The position numbers and the translations under genes are program-made. Source: Platycnemis pennipes (Eukaryota > Arthropoda > Insecta > Odonata > Platycnemididae). Taken from it: DNA of 64,000 bases. Position 1 is the first letter of the stretch, and the number at the start of each line of letters is the position of its first letter. This document shows, piece after piece, positions 33,801 through 44,839 of the stretch. The DNA lies in NCBI GenBank assembly GCA_933228895.1, contig OW121858.1:31333859-31397858 (forward strand), in the 5' to 3' direction. The notes under the pieces are model-generated. The model ran no database searches. It saw nothing but the letters and a program-made list of their open reading frames with translations, and had not been told where the DNA came from.

Positions 33801-34550
33801 GAATGATTGAGTAAATGTTAGGTACTAGAAATTTGATGAGCATATGTATTTGCATTCAAATGTAAAAGTATTGTGCATTGCGAGGTACTTCATTGTATAA
33901 TGTTATGGGGTGGTGGACTTTCACATATAACTTTTTAATTTTTGGCGTTAATTTTAATATGATACCCTATGATACACTGTAATCAAAACTCGATGATTAA
34001 GAAATAAATAAGTCTTAACAAGAGAATAAAATTATTAAATTTTTATTTCATTTGTGTGGATCCCATCAATATTTAATCATCAATCTCCACTTTGTTGACT
34101 GGTTTCACAGCAAATATCTTATTCACATCTGACCCATAAATGTGAAAACGTGTGAGAATGTGTAATTTTGAGTTGCTACAGTAGATACTTCCTGTTATTT
34201 TGGTGGTATGTATATTTCCTTTGGCGCCCTGAATTTGAATTTAGTCATTAACATGTGATTAGTAATGTATAAATTCAGACATTTAATTGTCTCATGCTGC
34301 AAATCAACGTAGAAATATCTATAAATACTAAAGAGATGCATATAAATACTGCATAAAGAAAACCGAATACTACGTAAGCAATAGCTATAAATACTTCCAG
34401 TGGAATACTGATTGATGCATAATGAATATCAATAAATACTGCTGGGTAGTATTTCTGCGTCTCAGTGGAAATACTTTTGCGATACTAATAAATACATGAA
34501 TACGGAGTACTGATAAATACCATAGGAATACTGTTGCTATTTACCTCGGG
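30892..34550. mobile_element. Unclassified inverted-repeat element with subterminal TATTTATTAGTA motifs
   Basis: The left end CCCGAGGTAAATGGCAACAG and right end (inverse of CCCGAGGTAAATAGCAACAG) are inverted. Inside each end, for about 270 bp, the motif AGTATTTATTAGTA and variants (TATTTATCAGTA, GGTATTTAT) recur many times: in one orientation at 30910-31160 and reversed at 34310-34540. Such dense subterminal repeats are typical of EnSpm/CACTA-like elements, but the ends are not CACTA and no target duplication is clear. Without the solo LTR inside it the element is about 2.26 kb. Only short exon-like pieces were seen, for example about 33746-33809. Confidence 0.65.
32277..33674 (+). mobile_element. 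Solo LTR, gypsy-type (LTR3)
   Basis: A 1398-bp G+C-rich block with inverted ends TGTAACGGTCC / GGACCGTCACA, flanked by ATAT at 32273-32276 and 33675-33678. A TATA-like GGATATAAGCG lies at about 32580 and fits a U3-R border. No internal retroelement region remains, so it arose by LTR-LTR recombination. The ORFs in it are not supported as genes. Confidence 0.85.
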
Positions 34551-35877
34551 CCTCACCGAGCTTTTACATCATATACTGTAATGTCCCTTCCTAAAATATG
34601 GATTTTAAATGGGAATGGATTGCTGCATGTTAAATCTCCTCCCAATTCGTGGACTGTATTAAGGGTATCAGATGCAATACAAAACTGTGGAATGCCCCAG
34701 GAGGATTGGGAGCTCATAAGAGTCCGCTTTACTTCAAGTGATATTGGTAAACATTTCGATAACTTTTGTGATTAGCCCATAGCAAAGTCTGTTATTTTTC
34801 ATTCTAATTAGAATTTGGGTGGGAATGTTGCTGATTGTTGAATTTTGTTTTATATTTCCTAAATAGGTACTGTATTCATGTGGTTAGCAGCATTTTTAAT
34901 TTTAATCATTTACAGACTCATATGACCATGCAGTTGCACTTGAGAAGGTATGTGGGTGCTATAAGGGCAAAAGTATGATTGATTATGTGGAGCATCAGTT
35001 GAAGAGGATTGTTGAGGGAAAGCGTCCAGTGATCTCCCCTTTTCTCCCGGGGAAACAACAGAGAGTACACAGAAATATCCCATCTCCGAACAATTTCTCA
35101 GGAGATTTCTCCTCCCACAAGGAAAGGCAAAACCTGTAAAAGGACCCTGCAGAGTGCATGCAAAGTATCTAAAGGAGGTAATGATTACTGTAGTCTTTCA
35201 AAACTCTAGAAATGGGAATTATAATCAAGCAGTGGTACAAATTATTTCATCTGAGTAATGGGTATTCAGAAGACAAATATTTTGTATATATTCATGTGCA
35301 TTAATTCCTGTGCTGCTCGTTTGAATTTTGGAGGATTTTCATTTTGTGTCCTCAGATTGGTAGATCATGAACTCTTGAATCAACTAGCATAGTGTTACGT
35401 TGAAAAATGCTTTCACTTCATTGGATTTAGTGGCAATGTTTTTATTCACAATTTACCACAACAAGAACAACTTTCTTTGCATGAAACATTTATGTTGATG
35501 TTTAATGCAGTCAGAATGGGGAATATTGGCAAAAACTGCTCAAACTAATTGCCTTTTAAAATGTTTTCAGGTAAAGCTGCTAAGTCAAGAGTACTTTCCA
35601 CTTCACGTGAAAAAGACCAAAGGTGCAATGGAGAATACTCAGTGCCATCTACTTCACACGGACTATTGGAAGTGGTTTGTGTTGAACGATGTGATGGTCT
35701 TTCTGCAGAGCAGGAGGAACACTCCACAAGTGAGGAAAATAGTCATTGAATAATTAATTAAAAAGCATGGTAAAAATAGTATCATTATTCAGTCTGTTCC
35801 CATTAAAATATTTATCTGGTTTCATTTTCAGATCATGACCTGGGGGATTTTGACAGTGAAAATGTGGACTTGAATAA

Positions 35878-36502
35878 AGGCTTTGGCACACAGAACGCGG
35901 TCCGTCGCGGCGGGCAGCGACCACGCGATCTTCTTGGCGGTCGGCGATATGGGTACGTCACATACGGAGCGATATCTGTGTGAGCGATCCAGTGTTGTGA
36001 TAGCTTTCCGCAGAGCAGGTTCGCAGTAGTGTTTTGCACAGGTACCATTGTACTGCAGGCTTTTCTTGGAAAATGAGTAGTTCTGACGAGGAGGAGCTCC
36101 TGCTTCTTTTAGCACTACAGTGTAGCAAAAGAAAAAGACGATATTGGGTGCACTCAATTAATGAAAAAAGAGAAGAGCTTGATGAATACCACCGTCTCTG
36201 TAGGGAGCTGCAGTCACATGAAGACAGATTTTTAGTATATTTCCGCATGTCAAGACAAAGTTTCGAGGAACTACATGACCTTTTGCTTCAGAACTGATGT
36301 GGATCGCCTGGATCGCGCGATAATTTTGTGATTTTGTACAAACGTGTCGCCTGCCGCCGCGGTCAAGGCTGTACCGCTGCGACAGATCGCCTCGTCTGTG
36401 ACAGGGATGATGCAATGTTGTGTCCCACAAAGGTATCGCCGGGTCGCGGCGAACAGATGTCGCTGCCCGCCGCGACAGACCGCGTCCTGTGTGCCAAAGC
36501 CT
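35878..36502 (+). mobile_element. PIF/Harbinger non-autonomous element
   Basis: A 625-bp element with inverted ends AGGCTTTGGCACACAG(A/G)ACGCG, flanked by the 3-bp duplication TAA (35875-35877, 36503-36505). The TWA-type target and TIR style fit PIF/Harbinger. It holds a fragment of the transposase gene (36073-36297) and is otherwise deleted. It interrupts exon 5 of the DUF4806 gene. Confidence 0.9.
36073..36297 (+). pseudogene. Harbinger transposase N-terminal fragment
   Basis: 74 codons from ATG 36073. The N-terminus is acidic, followed by RKRRYWVHSINEKREELDEYH and FLVYFRMSRQSFEELHDLL, the conserved start of HARBI1-like nucleases (RRxYWVHP.. and YFRMSxxxFxELL). The DDE catalytic part is absent, since the frame stops at 36295-36297. 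Confidence 0.8.
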
Positions 36503-36789
36503 TAATGCAGTCCAAATCATAAATGCTTCATCAGATGGTACATGTGAATTGCATTTATGGCCCTATCTTGAATTTTCAAAGTATCCCTGTCAATTTATTC
36601 ATTTCAACCTTGCATATTGGTTGTAATTATTATATTTACATAATTTTTTTCTCAGATGTCCTCCTCACTGTATTAGATGAATTGAAATCAGTAAAGACTC
36701 AATTGGCTGCATTTGAGACCAATGTGCTAGCAAAAGTACAGGAACTGAAAGTTTTTGTGCAGCAGGTTGCTTTGAATAAAACAAAGGAT

Positions 36790-37359
36790 TGTAAAGGTGC
36801 TCTTGTGGCGCTCCTAGGCGTCAGCAAGTCCCCGTGGTTTCCGCTTGATTTCCGATCCCACTGCTGACCGGGCGTCTCCAACTTCCCCAGTCATTCACAT
36901 TGCCGACTTGGCTATTGCTGATCATGCTGCTTCACCTTCCCCCGCCTGTTCATCCTGCCCACCTTTTCCTCTTTTACCCAACGGAATTGCAGTCTGTGCA
37001 TTCCTTTGCTCGCTGCGCAGCGCTGAGCGAGCGGGATCAGCAATAGACGGTGGCCTGAGCGGCAACTCAGGTGAGGGATTGATCGGCCAATTAGAAAAGG
37101 CCACGGGGTATCACGTGGGGTATGCCACCTAGAGGATGATCGGAGCTGGACTGGCTAAAAGGGAGTTGGATCGGGGACGTCGGGGGGAGAGACAGGGAGG
37201 AGCTCATGGTGGACTATGTATCGCCTAGATCCTTGACCGAGAGAAGACTGAATAAAGTGGTTCCGATGTAGGCCTGGCCTTGTCATTTCCGTTTCCTGGT
37301 CGCCCGCTGACGAATCCGAGGAACTCGAGCCTTCCCATCATCGGCTCGAGGAACTTACA
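36790..37359 (+). mobile_element. Solo LTR (LTR2)
   Basis: A 570-bp block with inverted ends TGTAA/TTACA, flanked by GGAT at 36786-36789 and 37360-37363. Contains an AATAAAG signal at about 37250. Removal with one GGAT rejoins KTKD and VPEMVV in the DUF4806 exon without a frameshift. Short complementary arms (GCTGATC..GATCAGC) lie inside. Confidence 0.9.
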
Positions 37360-37926
37360 GGATGTACCAGAAATGGTTGTTGAAAGGACAAGGTGTGAAG
37401 AAATCTTCTGTCCTAAGGCATCCTCTGTGGACCACTTATTAACACTTCAGAATAACCTACGTGTTGACTTGAAGTTCCGCTGCTACAGGGTACCTTTTTA
37501 ATTTGGCTCCTATCAAAACTTTAACAATATGATTCCAGGTCTCCCTCACAGAATATTACAACACTATATGTTTGATATTTACAGGTTGAAAAGTTCGTTG
37601 ATTGTAGTGGAAGCATGACTTTCAGTAGTCGAAATGATGATGCTGTCAGTGCTGTTGTTAAGGGGGTTGTTTACAATATATTAGCATATTTAATGACCAA
37701 CGACCTTGGACAACAGTTTTCTATGTATGGGCAAGGGAATACACTGAAGCCCCTTGTTTTTAGCACAGAATGTTCCCTACTCCTTGAAGTCATTCATGGT
37801 AAGCTTGTCCTGGATTTTTTTATTAATTCTAATTACATTAATCATTTTAATTTTATAGTAATTCTAAGCTAAAGGCATTAGGATGCACAAGGGAATAGGG
37901 GAAGGTGGGGTGGGGAGAGGACTGCC

Positions 37927-38417
37927 GGTGCGTCGCTTTAACGAGAACAGCCCAAAGAAAGGGGAGTCAAAATGAACATGACGACGGAGGAGGTTGAGAA
38001 AGCGGCGCACGTCAAAAGCACAAAACATTACGGTATACAAGTCTCTTGCCAAAAAACCTCGGCAACCGCAGCAGCGCAGGTGGTTGTCGAAAATTATATT
38101 TGGTTTATCTTTGACAGGTACTTAAAAATGAGAAAAAGTCCTAAATTCAAAAAAAAACAATATATTCCTCATAAACACAGAAGGAAACCACTACAAAAGA
38201 TTTTTTGAAGATATTAATAAGGACATGAAAAAAGGGGTATGCGTGTGATATGTACCACTTCCGTTAGGATGTTAGCATCTACAATATCCAGTAGTAGTAT
38301 TTAAAGGGTGCGTCGACGGCTGAGGTCACTTTGCACCACTTGCTAATATATTTTTTTAAATATTTATGAATACATCATAAAACTTACATTTCACGGTTTT
38401 TTTTCTGAATATGCTGA
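37927..38417 (+). repeat. Repeat module U, copy 3
   Basis: Same module as at 19551 and 20493. The ORF from 37972 is open for 78 codons, then shifted. The embedded minus-strand LINE 3' end begins at 38306. It joins directly to module X copy 2. Confidence 0.7.
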
Positions 38418-39371
38418 GATTGACTTGTCCTGAGAACGAATATCTATTTGAAGGCGCATAAAATGACTTTTTGGTACAAATGCGCAAACATTTGTTTGCT
38501 AGATACATTTTAATTTCTTTGAAACCATGGAAATCATGAATTATGTTGACAGTTTTATGTGGTTGCTTATTGCCTTTCAGTTGGTTCCTGTAGCCTCCGC
38601 ATCGAGAGGGACTGACTTCAATTCGCCTCCGCAAGCCGACTCATTGCGTTCAATTGTACCAGTGACATTGACAACTTCGTCAGCAATAGAAGCAAAAGTG
38701 ATAGCTACATATTTACAGTCATCAAGTCAAATTACACAGGGAACAAGTGACGATATTTTGAAGAGGAACGAGTTACTTGCCCTTGACATTCCGGAGACAA
38801 GAAGGTTTTAATGCACTACATGACTGATTAGTTTATTTGTACATAAATCCTACCGCAAACTTAGAAGAATAACTTCAGTGATGATTCCCGATTACGTTGT
38901 TACTTAGATTCAAGCATTAAAATAATGAAATGCCCTTTTCCTTGAAAAAGAAAGATTTTAAGTCAAAATGCATTGCTCCAACATTGAGAAATATTTAAAA
39001 AATATTTTCATTTCCTATCTTTACAGATTCTTTCAAAAGGCAACATTAGCCTCTGTTGGCGTTGATCGTTCTTCGGTTAGAAAAAAATCATAGGTAGTGG
39101 ACTCAACGATGTAGAACTTCTCTTAGAAGATCACCCCTTGGTAGTGAAAGGCTCGAATCAGTATAGGCTACAGCGTGGCGCAAAGAACATAAAAAATTAT
39201 TTGAGGAACGTTTGTCGTCTATTAAATTATTCGTACACAGCTAATAACTTGAAAAATTTCACAGAATGGCACAGTTGTCTTTTTGACAGCATCCATCACC
39301 TAGAGTATTTAGAGAAGTATTTACAAACAGGTGCATCCTTTTGCTCGTTTAAAAATTATGCTCAAAATATG
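38418..39371 (+). repeat. Repeat module X, copy 2 (empty LTR site)
   Basis: Matches 16930-18826 without the solo LTR. It keeps the Ser/Thr-rich ORF (38527-38811) and a longer second ORF (39138-39398, KGSNQYRLQRGAKN.. to ..VLTFAK). Exon-like borders (CCTTTCAG at about 38580, TTTACAG at about 39026) suggest spliced coding sequence. No domain is recognised. Confidence 0.65.
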
Positions 39372-39767
39372 GTTCAGGTGCTAACATTCGCCAAATAATG
39401 GGCAGTAAGCGAAACATGGTCCAGGAAAAGAAAAAATAGAGGTCGCTCGACTGCAGTGGAATGATTTCCGAAAATCGAATTCAAGAAAGGTTTCCGAAGA
39501 GGACCTTCAACTTCTTGCGAGCAAGCATCCTGGAAGAAACTGACTTAGAGAAAGAGCTGGAAGCAGTTAGGAAGAATGCCGAGATAAATGTGGAGGCAGT
39601 GGAAGAGGACATAGAGTTCCTAAAGGATTGCGCACTTAAGGGTACGGGACTGGTTGGAATTCGCAGGGAAAAGGAAGTGAGAGCATCACGCTCAAACGCC
39701 GAAGAAACAGTACAAGCAAGGTCCAGAGACCAGAAACGTGGCGGGAGCTTGGCACCTTGTCGTTAGA
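39372..39767 (+). repeat. Repeat module V, copy 3
   Basis: ORF of 101 codons (39461-39766) matching 20140-20487, with a single 19-bp unit (39734-39752). It is the unexpanded state of the minisatellite. Confidence 0.7.
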
Positions 39768-40260
39768 TTCTTCGGATGCGTCGCTTTAACAAGAACAGCC
39801 CATAGAAAGGGGATTCATAATGAACATGACGACGGAGGAGGATGAGAAAGCGGCGCACGTTAAAAGCAAAAAAACATTACGTTATACAAGTCGATCGCCA
39901 TAAAACATCGGCAACCGCAGCGGCGCAGGTTGTTGTCGAAAATGATATTTGGTTCCTGTTTGACAGTTACTTAAAATTTATAAAAAGTCCCAAACAATAT
40001 ATTCCTTATTAACACCGAAGAAAACCACTACAAGAGTTTTTGAAGATATTAATAAGGACTTGAAAAAACGGGGTATGCGTACTTTATGTGCCACTTCCAT
40101 TAGGATTTTAACATGTACAATATCCAGTAGTAGTAGTTATAAGGGTACGTCGACGGCTGAGGTCATTTTGCACCGCTTGCTAATATATTTTTTTTAAATA
40201 TTTTTAAATACATCATTAAATTTACATTTCACGGTTTTTGTTTCCGGAATATGGTGAGAT
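39768..40260 (+). repeat. Repeat module U, copy 4
   Basis: Fourth U copy; its ORF is broken by frameshifts. Its right part is the 3' end of the LINE fragment that continues to about 40650. Confidence 0.65.
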
Positions 40261-40650
40261 TGAAACTGTGAAATTAACGTAAATAGTAATTGTTTAAAAT
40301 TTTTTTATTTTTATTAATAATGCTTGTGCGGCGTAAAAAGCTTATGACTTTGGTTATTTCGTCTGATTTATCACCAAGGATCCGATCTAAATCTCCCCGG
40401 ATGTCTGATCTTTCACGAGAAGCTCGATACACTGTACACTCCGTCAGGATGTGCCTAATGGTGGGAGGAGAGTCGCAATCATGACATTTAGGTTGAATTT
40501 TCTCGTTCGTTAACAGGTAGGAGTGCGTTAGAGTACAATGCCCTATTCTCAACCTTGTGATGGCGACCTCCTCCCTGCGAACACTCCGGACAGAAGTGTC
40601 CCACGCTGACACATCGGATTTTATTGCACGGAGTTTATTGTTGGCGGTCC
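40143..40650 (-). pseudogene. 5'-truncated LINE: RNase H C-terminal tail and 3' UTR
   Basis: Minus-strand frame 40650-40274 reads the end of ORF2 after RNase H (NNKLRAIKSDVSAW, then CHDCDSPPTIRHILTEC). The 3' UTR contains the TTTACATTTCACGG block shared with all U modules, ending with the family motif at 40143-40174. This shows that the right third of module U is itself a LINE 3' end. Confidence 0.8.
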
Positions 40651-41059
40651 TTTCTCAGAAATCCTTCCGCAATATCCCGCCGTAAAGACATGGAGACACG
40701 CAATAAGTTGGTCACGTCTTCAAAACACACGGAACAAACAGTCAAAGGCTTACTTCCGATTAAGAGTTAATGAAGAGGCTGTAGCTAATTATCAAGCTGT
40801 TCGGGCCCTCACTGACGGAAATGAGATTTCCAGCAGTACAACTGATAAATTGGAAAATCCTGAGAAAAGATTTAATGAAATAATAACAGCTCGTACAACA
40901 CTTTTGGGAACTGATCACTTTCAAAGTTTCCCCGAAGCAGACGTGGCCAAGCGAATCATTGAAAATAGCTTAGGCGAGAATTTCCCATTGACTCCAGGGC
41001 AATACTCAGAACTTCAAAAATTCAGGGCAATACTCAGAACTTCAAAAATTGTATGGTAA
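40651..41059 (+). pseudogene. Unidentified open segment
   Basis: An open plus-strand stretch (from about 40716, in frame with ATG 40850) ends at 41057. The start resembles TWRHAISWSRLQNTRNKQ, rich in basic and aromatic residues as in some DNA-binding regions. A 20-base duplication (ATACTCAGAACTTCAAAAAT) lies at 41003-41050. No family is recognised and no start is secure. Confidence 0.25.
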
Positions 41060-41439
41060 CACACACATCGCCTTCCTTCCCCGAATTGACACCGGTAGGA
41101 AAAGCTGAAGTGGTCTCTTCCTCCTTATACCGAAGATGCGATTTGGACGCATGATTCCTGATTGATGAGCTTTGAACGTCTAGGTCATAATTGTTTAATG
41201 GCGGGTCCAGGTGGATGAATTTTTGTTTTCTTTGGTTTAGGTATAGGAAAGGTTTCAGCGGCACTTGCAATTATTTGAGGGGGCTTGAATTTGTCGTCTA
41301 TGTTAAGATTCTAAAGAGGTCTGTATAACGGATTTTTAGGTTTTGCAAAGGTCTTTTTTAGTTATTTACTTTTTTAGAGTAGAAATTCATATATTTTCCG
41401 CACTCCAAGTTCATTGTGCAAAGAGTTATTCGTGTGGAA

Positions 41440-41667
41440 CTAGCGTGCGGCAGCAATGCTTCTTATGGTGAGATTCTGTTGTATTTGTAATTTATTGAGT
41501 TGTGTGAAAGAGAGAGCTGAAGCCCAGATCTCGGATCCGTAGAGGTCAGCTGGCCGTATTATTGATGTGTAGAGTAGTTTTTTCAATTCCAGCGAGAGCA
41601 CATTTTTTCTGTTTAGTAAAGCTCCCAGGGATCCTCTTATTCGTTTAAATTTTTCAAGCAAAACCAC
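41440..41667 (-). pseudogene. Jockey/CR1-like LINE reverse-transcriptase fragment
   Basis: 76 codons matching the thumb region of jockey-type RTs: LLNRKNVLSLELKKLLYTSI, then RPADLYGSEIWASA and LQIQQNLTIRSI. It differs from the RNase H-bearing LINEs of this window and is a separate family. Both ends are broken. Confidence 0.65.
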
Positions 41668-41684
41668 TAGCGTTTTTCACTCGA

Positions 41685-41975
41685 AATCTATCCGCGGCCG
41701 AGAGGAACTTAAGTGCTTACGACCGCGAGTCAGTGGCAGTTTATTGTGCGATCCGCCATTTCCGGTATATGGTAGAGGGAAGGAGCTTCACAGTGCTAAC
41801 TGACCATAGGCCACTCATCTAGGCCTTCCGCCAAAAGGCCGACAAGTGCTCGCCCAGACAATTCCGCTATCTGGACTACAATCTCAATTTACGACAGGCA
41901 TACGCCACGTATCCGGCGAGGAAAATGTGGTGGCAGATACGCTGTCACAGTGGAAGCGATCGGTGCCGCTGTGAG
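41685..41975 (+). pseudogene. Gypsy-type RNase H fragment
   Basis: The plus-strand translation reads LSAYDRESVAVYCAIRHFRYMVEGR, FTVLTDHRPL, a stop, then AFRQKADKCSPRQFRYLDY and, after a shift, RHVSGEENVVADTLSQW. This is the classic end of the gypsy RT/RNase H (YDRE, TDHRPL, GxxNxxADxLSR). It is a short dead remnant with a stop and a frameshift. Confidence 0.75.
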
Positions 41976-42254
41976 CCACAAAGCCCTCGCTTTGGCTCAA
42001 CAGACCAACGAGGAACTAAACGCACCTACTCATCTACAGAAGGAATAGCTCCAACAGTGATGAGAAGGTATGCGTCACGAACTTCTTTCTAGCAATACCT
42101 CCACAACTTCCTCACCTCTACCTTATTTGGTACGCTCATGAAGAATTGTCTCCTGTCTTTATGGGGGAAGAGCGGTCTCATAGAGATAGTGTTATATGTG
42201 AGGATAACTATGTGATCACCATTAATGATAAAAGACTTTAAAAGAGCGGTAACT

Positions 42255-42545
42255 CCTGGCTGGCCATAGGCTCAGGAAGTCGTTCATTCACGTACAATCT
42301 TTAAATGTATTTAATGACATTTGAGTCACCTTTTCCAATATCCTTGAACATGACTTCTTAAGGAAATATCCTACGTATATTTGACCTATTTGTGGAGAAT
42401 GGACTAGCTCTAGTTGGTCATAGGCCCAGGAAGTTGTTCATTCACATTCGATTCTTTAATGTTTTTCTTGACATCTGAGTCAACATTTTCCAAAGCCTTT
42501 AACATATTTTCTCTTAAAGAAATATATTATGTAAAGATGGACTTT
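42255..42545. repeat. Diverged tandem repeat, period about 154 bp
   Basis: Two adjacent diverged units start at GGCCATAGGCTCAGGAAGTCG (42262) and GGTCATAGGCCCAGGAAGTTG (42416) and share the TTCATTCAC.., TTTAATG and TTTTCCAA blocks. A weaker third unit may follow. Confidence 0.6.
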
Positions 42546-42808
42546 TTGGTGAGACTGGATAGACTCATGAAGACATGAATTTACGCTCTATCTTTAAATT
42601 TTTTCTCAGCTTTTTCATTAGTCCTAAACATGGCACTTCTGAGAGAAAGACTAAAGTATATATCCCACTGTGATATTTCTGGAGAAATAAATTTCAATTC
42701 AAAATACCTTATGCAAAGGTGACTATTTTGGGGAGACTGGAACAAATTATTACTCAAGGAGTCTCCGACTTCTAATGGGGGGATGAGGGGGAAAGGGAAG
42801 CTCAATGA

Positions 42809-43153
42809 GTGACCTTTGTCGGACCAATCCCACCGATCCTTCCGGCTTGCAGAGAGGGCACAGTGGGCCTTGCCCGTGGTCACTCCCTAGCCTACACTCT
42901 AGGCCCTAGCGAGGGGACCCAAACTGGTCCCTGGGAGTGCAAGGAGGTCCAGAGAGGCCCTCTTCCCAGGAGAGCCAGTACGGGACGACCGTCATTGGGG
43001 CCGCAGAACCGGCACCACTCAGAGGTGAGAAGGAGGGACTCGGTTAGCCTCCCCCTCCAAGTGCCCAGCTGCGTCAACTGCGGAGACTCCCATCTCTATA
43101 TCAATCAATGCTCCAGTCAATGGAACACCATTTCAGTGCTCCCCGTTCGGTAA
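42809..43153 (+). pseudogene. Possible gag zinc-knuckle remnant
   Basis: Pro/Arg-rich open frame ending in PSCVNCGDSHLYINQC, similar to the last zinc knuckle of LINE gag proteins (CVNCGxxHxxxxxxC). G+C is higher than in the flanks. Only the one motif is recognisable. Confidence 0.3.
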
Positions 43154-43249
43154 GAAAGACCCCAATTATGCCCTCTGTAGAATCTGCCCTTCCCAACACG
43201 ACTCTCCCAGCAACATCCCAACACCAAAACTGATTTATTATTATCACAA

Positions 43250-43930
43250 ACAAAGCTAAAAGTAGGCAACATGACAGGTTTGTAACACATCAAACCACAT
43301 TCACAAATCATACTCTCATTCCATCAAATCTCATAAATGTTTTGCCTTTATCCCCAAGAAGGCAGGCATTATTGAGAAAGCTCTCAAATAGCTTTGATAT
43401 AATACTGGTCCACACAATATACCCAGCAGACACCTGTCAATATACTCTTTTACAAAAAGGAGCTGATTGAATCCTCTCGACAAGGATTCTCTTTGCAAGA
43501 TAACAGGACCCAAAAGTGATTAATCATTATTCTCCTCGCGTAAAAAGCTACCAGTTGGCAACATGCCAGGTTTGCAACACAACTTGCATTCACAAATTAC
43601 ATCAAATCTAATGCCCCTTACATCAAGTCGCACAAATTTTTGGCAACTTCATTGTAAATGCAGACATTTTTGAGAAAGCTCTCAAATAGCTTTAATGCTG
43701 GTCCGCATATGGCAGACACCTTTGTTAAACAGCTCTTCCACAAAGTGAATTATTGTAACAATCACATAAATGGCTACGTTGCAACTTTCCAGGTGGCAAC
43801 AAGCACATTAAACACATTCACATATTTGTATTCATTAACATCAAATCGCACAATTTTTTTGCACCCTTCTGTGAAATTACAGATATTTATGAGAAAGGGC
43901 TAAAAATAGCTTGTCAGGCAATATATTGTG
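43250..43930. repeat. Three diverged tandem units, about 220-300 bp apart
   Basis: Anchor block GAGAAAG(C/G)(T/G)CTCAAATAGCTTT-like at 43374, 43672 and 43891. Each unit is preceded by a GGCAAC..GCAACAC and ACATCAAATC block. Non-coding. Confidence 0.55.
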
Positions 43931-44576
43931 ATCCAATATTTGTCACAGTACTAAGATTATAGTGGATAAATCAAATGAAACAATGTTATTTCTATTGTTA
44001 ACCTATTGGGAGAAATCCCAAACAGCACATGACCTTAATGTCTAATGTGGTTATGGATACCTTAAACTTTTGTATTTCCTGACTCAGGGGTATTTCTCTT
44101 AAGTCTCACACAATGCTATAAGTTGTGCCTATCATCCTTAAAACAGAACAATTTCAATTTTTACTCCAAATATTTTCACTTTTAACATTTAAGTGCTTTT
44201 TAAACCATAGTAGCCTTGTCCCAGCCACTAAATATAAACTCCCCTATGACTTGATCATATCAATCACTGCAAGGGATAGTAAATTTTAAAAAAATGACTT
44301 AATTTCACTAAAATATATGTTGATATAGAAGAATAGAAGTTTCTTTACAAATGCAGTAGTTATTAATGTATCAGTGTAGTGCTGAAGATGAAGTATTAAT
44401 TGTCGGAGTAGCATAAAATATTTGTTCTGATCTGATATTCGATAGTCCTACTTTACCATTGAAATTACAAGAATTAACCAAAATAGGATCTCTTCCATAC
44501 AATCCAATATTCATTAAGTCAAATCAGAAATGAACATCATAACTTTCTTCGTGGAACTTCATTTCAGGTCTTCAAT
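43931..44576. other. A+T-rich spacer
   Basis: No coding or repeat signal recognised; it would lie 3' of the minus-strand exon that stops at 44577. Confidence 0.4.
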
Positions 44577-44833
44577 CTAACTTGCATGATTCATGGGCAC
44601 TGGATCCGACCACGCTGGACTAGTATCTTGTCCATCTCCACTGCCCCAAGCAGAGTTGCACGCAACTGTCGCATCTGACCAGAAGGTCATTGCCGACTGA
44701 TCAAGACCAAGCACCCACCCTTGAAGAACACCACATCCTCCAATCGTAGCCACTTTCACGGCCATCGGCATCTCGTGATATCCCATCTGCCCCACATCCA
44801 CTCCTGGTCCAGCTCCAATTTGGTGACACAGCA
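44577..44833 (-). CDS. Terminal exon of an unidentified protein
   Basis: On the minus strand an acceptor (ATCTTTCCAG) at about 44834 opens a clean exon of 257 nt ending TAG at 44577-44579. The peptide contains GQMGYHEMPMAVKV, GGCGVLQGWVLG and SAMTFWSDATVACNSAWGSG. The balanced composition, conserved-looking Gly/Trp/Cys pattern and lack of lesions suggest a real exon, host or TE-borne. No family is recognised. Upstream exons should lie at higher coordinates and were not found. Confidence 0.4.
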
Positions 44834-44839
44834 CTGGAA

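Larger units (their letters stand above)
34581..37798 (+). pseudogene. DUF4806-type gene, seven exons, broken by two insertions and lacking the last exon
   Basis: Exons with GT-AG borders and compatible phases: 34581-34746 (ATG start), 34916-34947, 35102-35177, 35571-35729, 35832-36537, 36656-37489, 37585-37798. The N-terminus has CGMPQEDWELIRVRF, the middle is acidic/Ser-rich, then come a predicted coiled coil (LDELKSVKTQLAAFE) and a C-terminal DUF4806 region (SVDHLLTLQNNL.. then LAYLMTNDLGQQFSMYGQG). A Harbinger MITE sits in exon 5 and a solo LTR in exon 6; removing each with one duplication restores the frame. The last exon expected (see 6658-6770) is missing, since the intron runs into repeat U. 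Function is unknown. The exon 5 donor (GATG|GTACAT) was chosen by phase. Confidence 0.6.
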
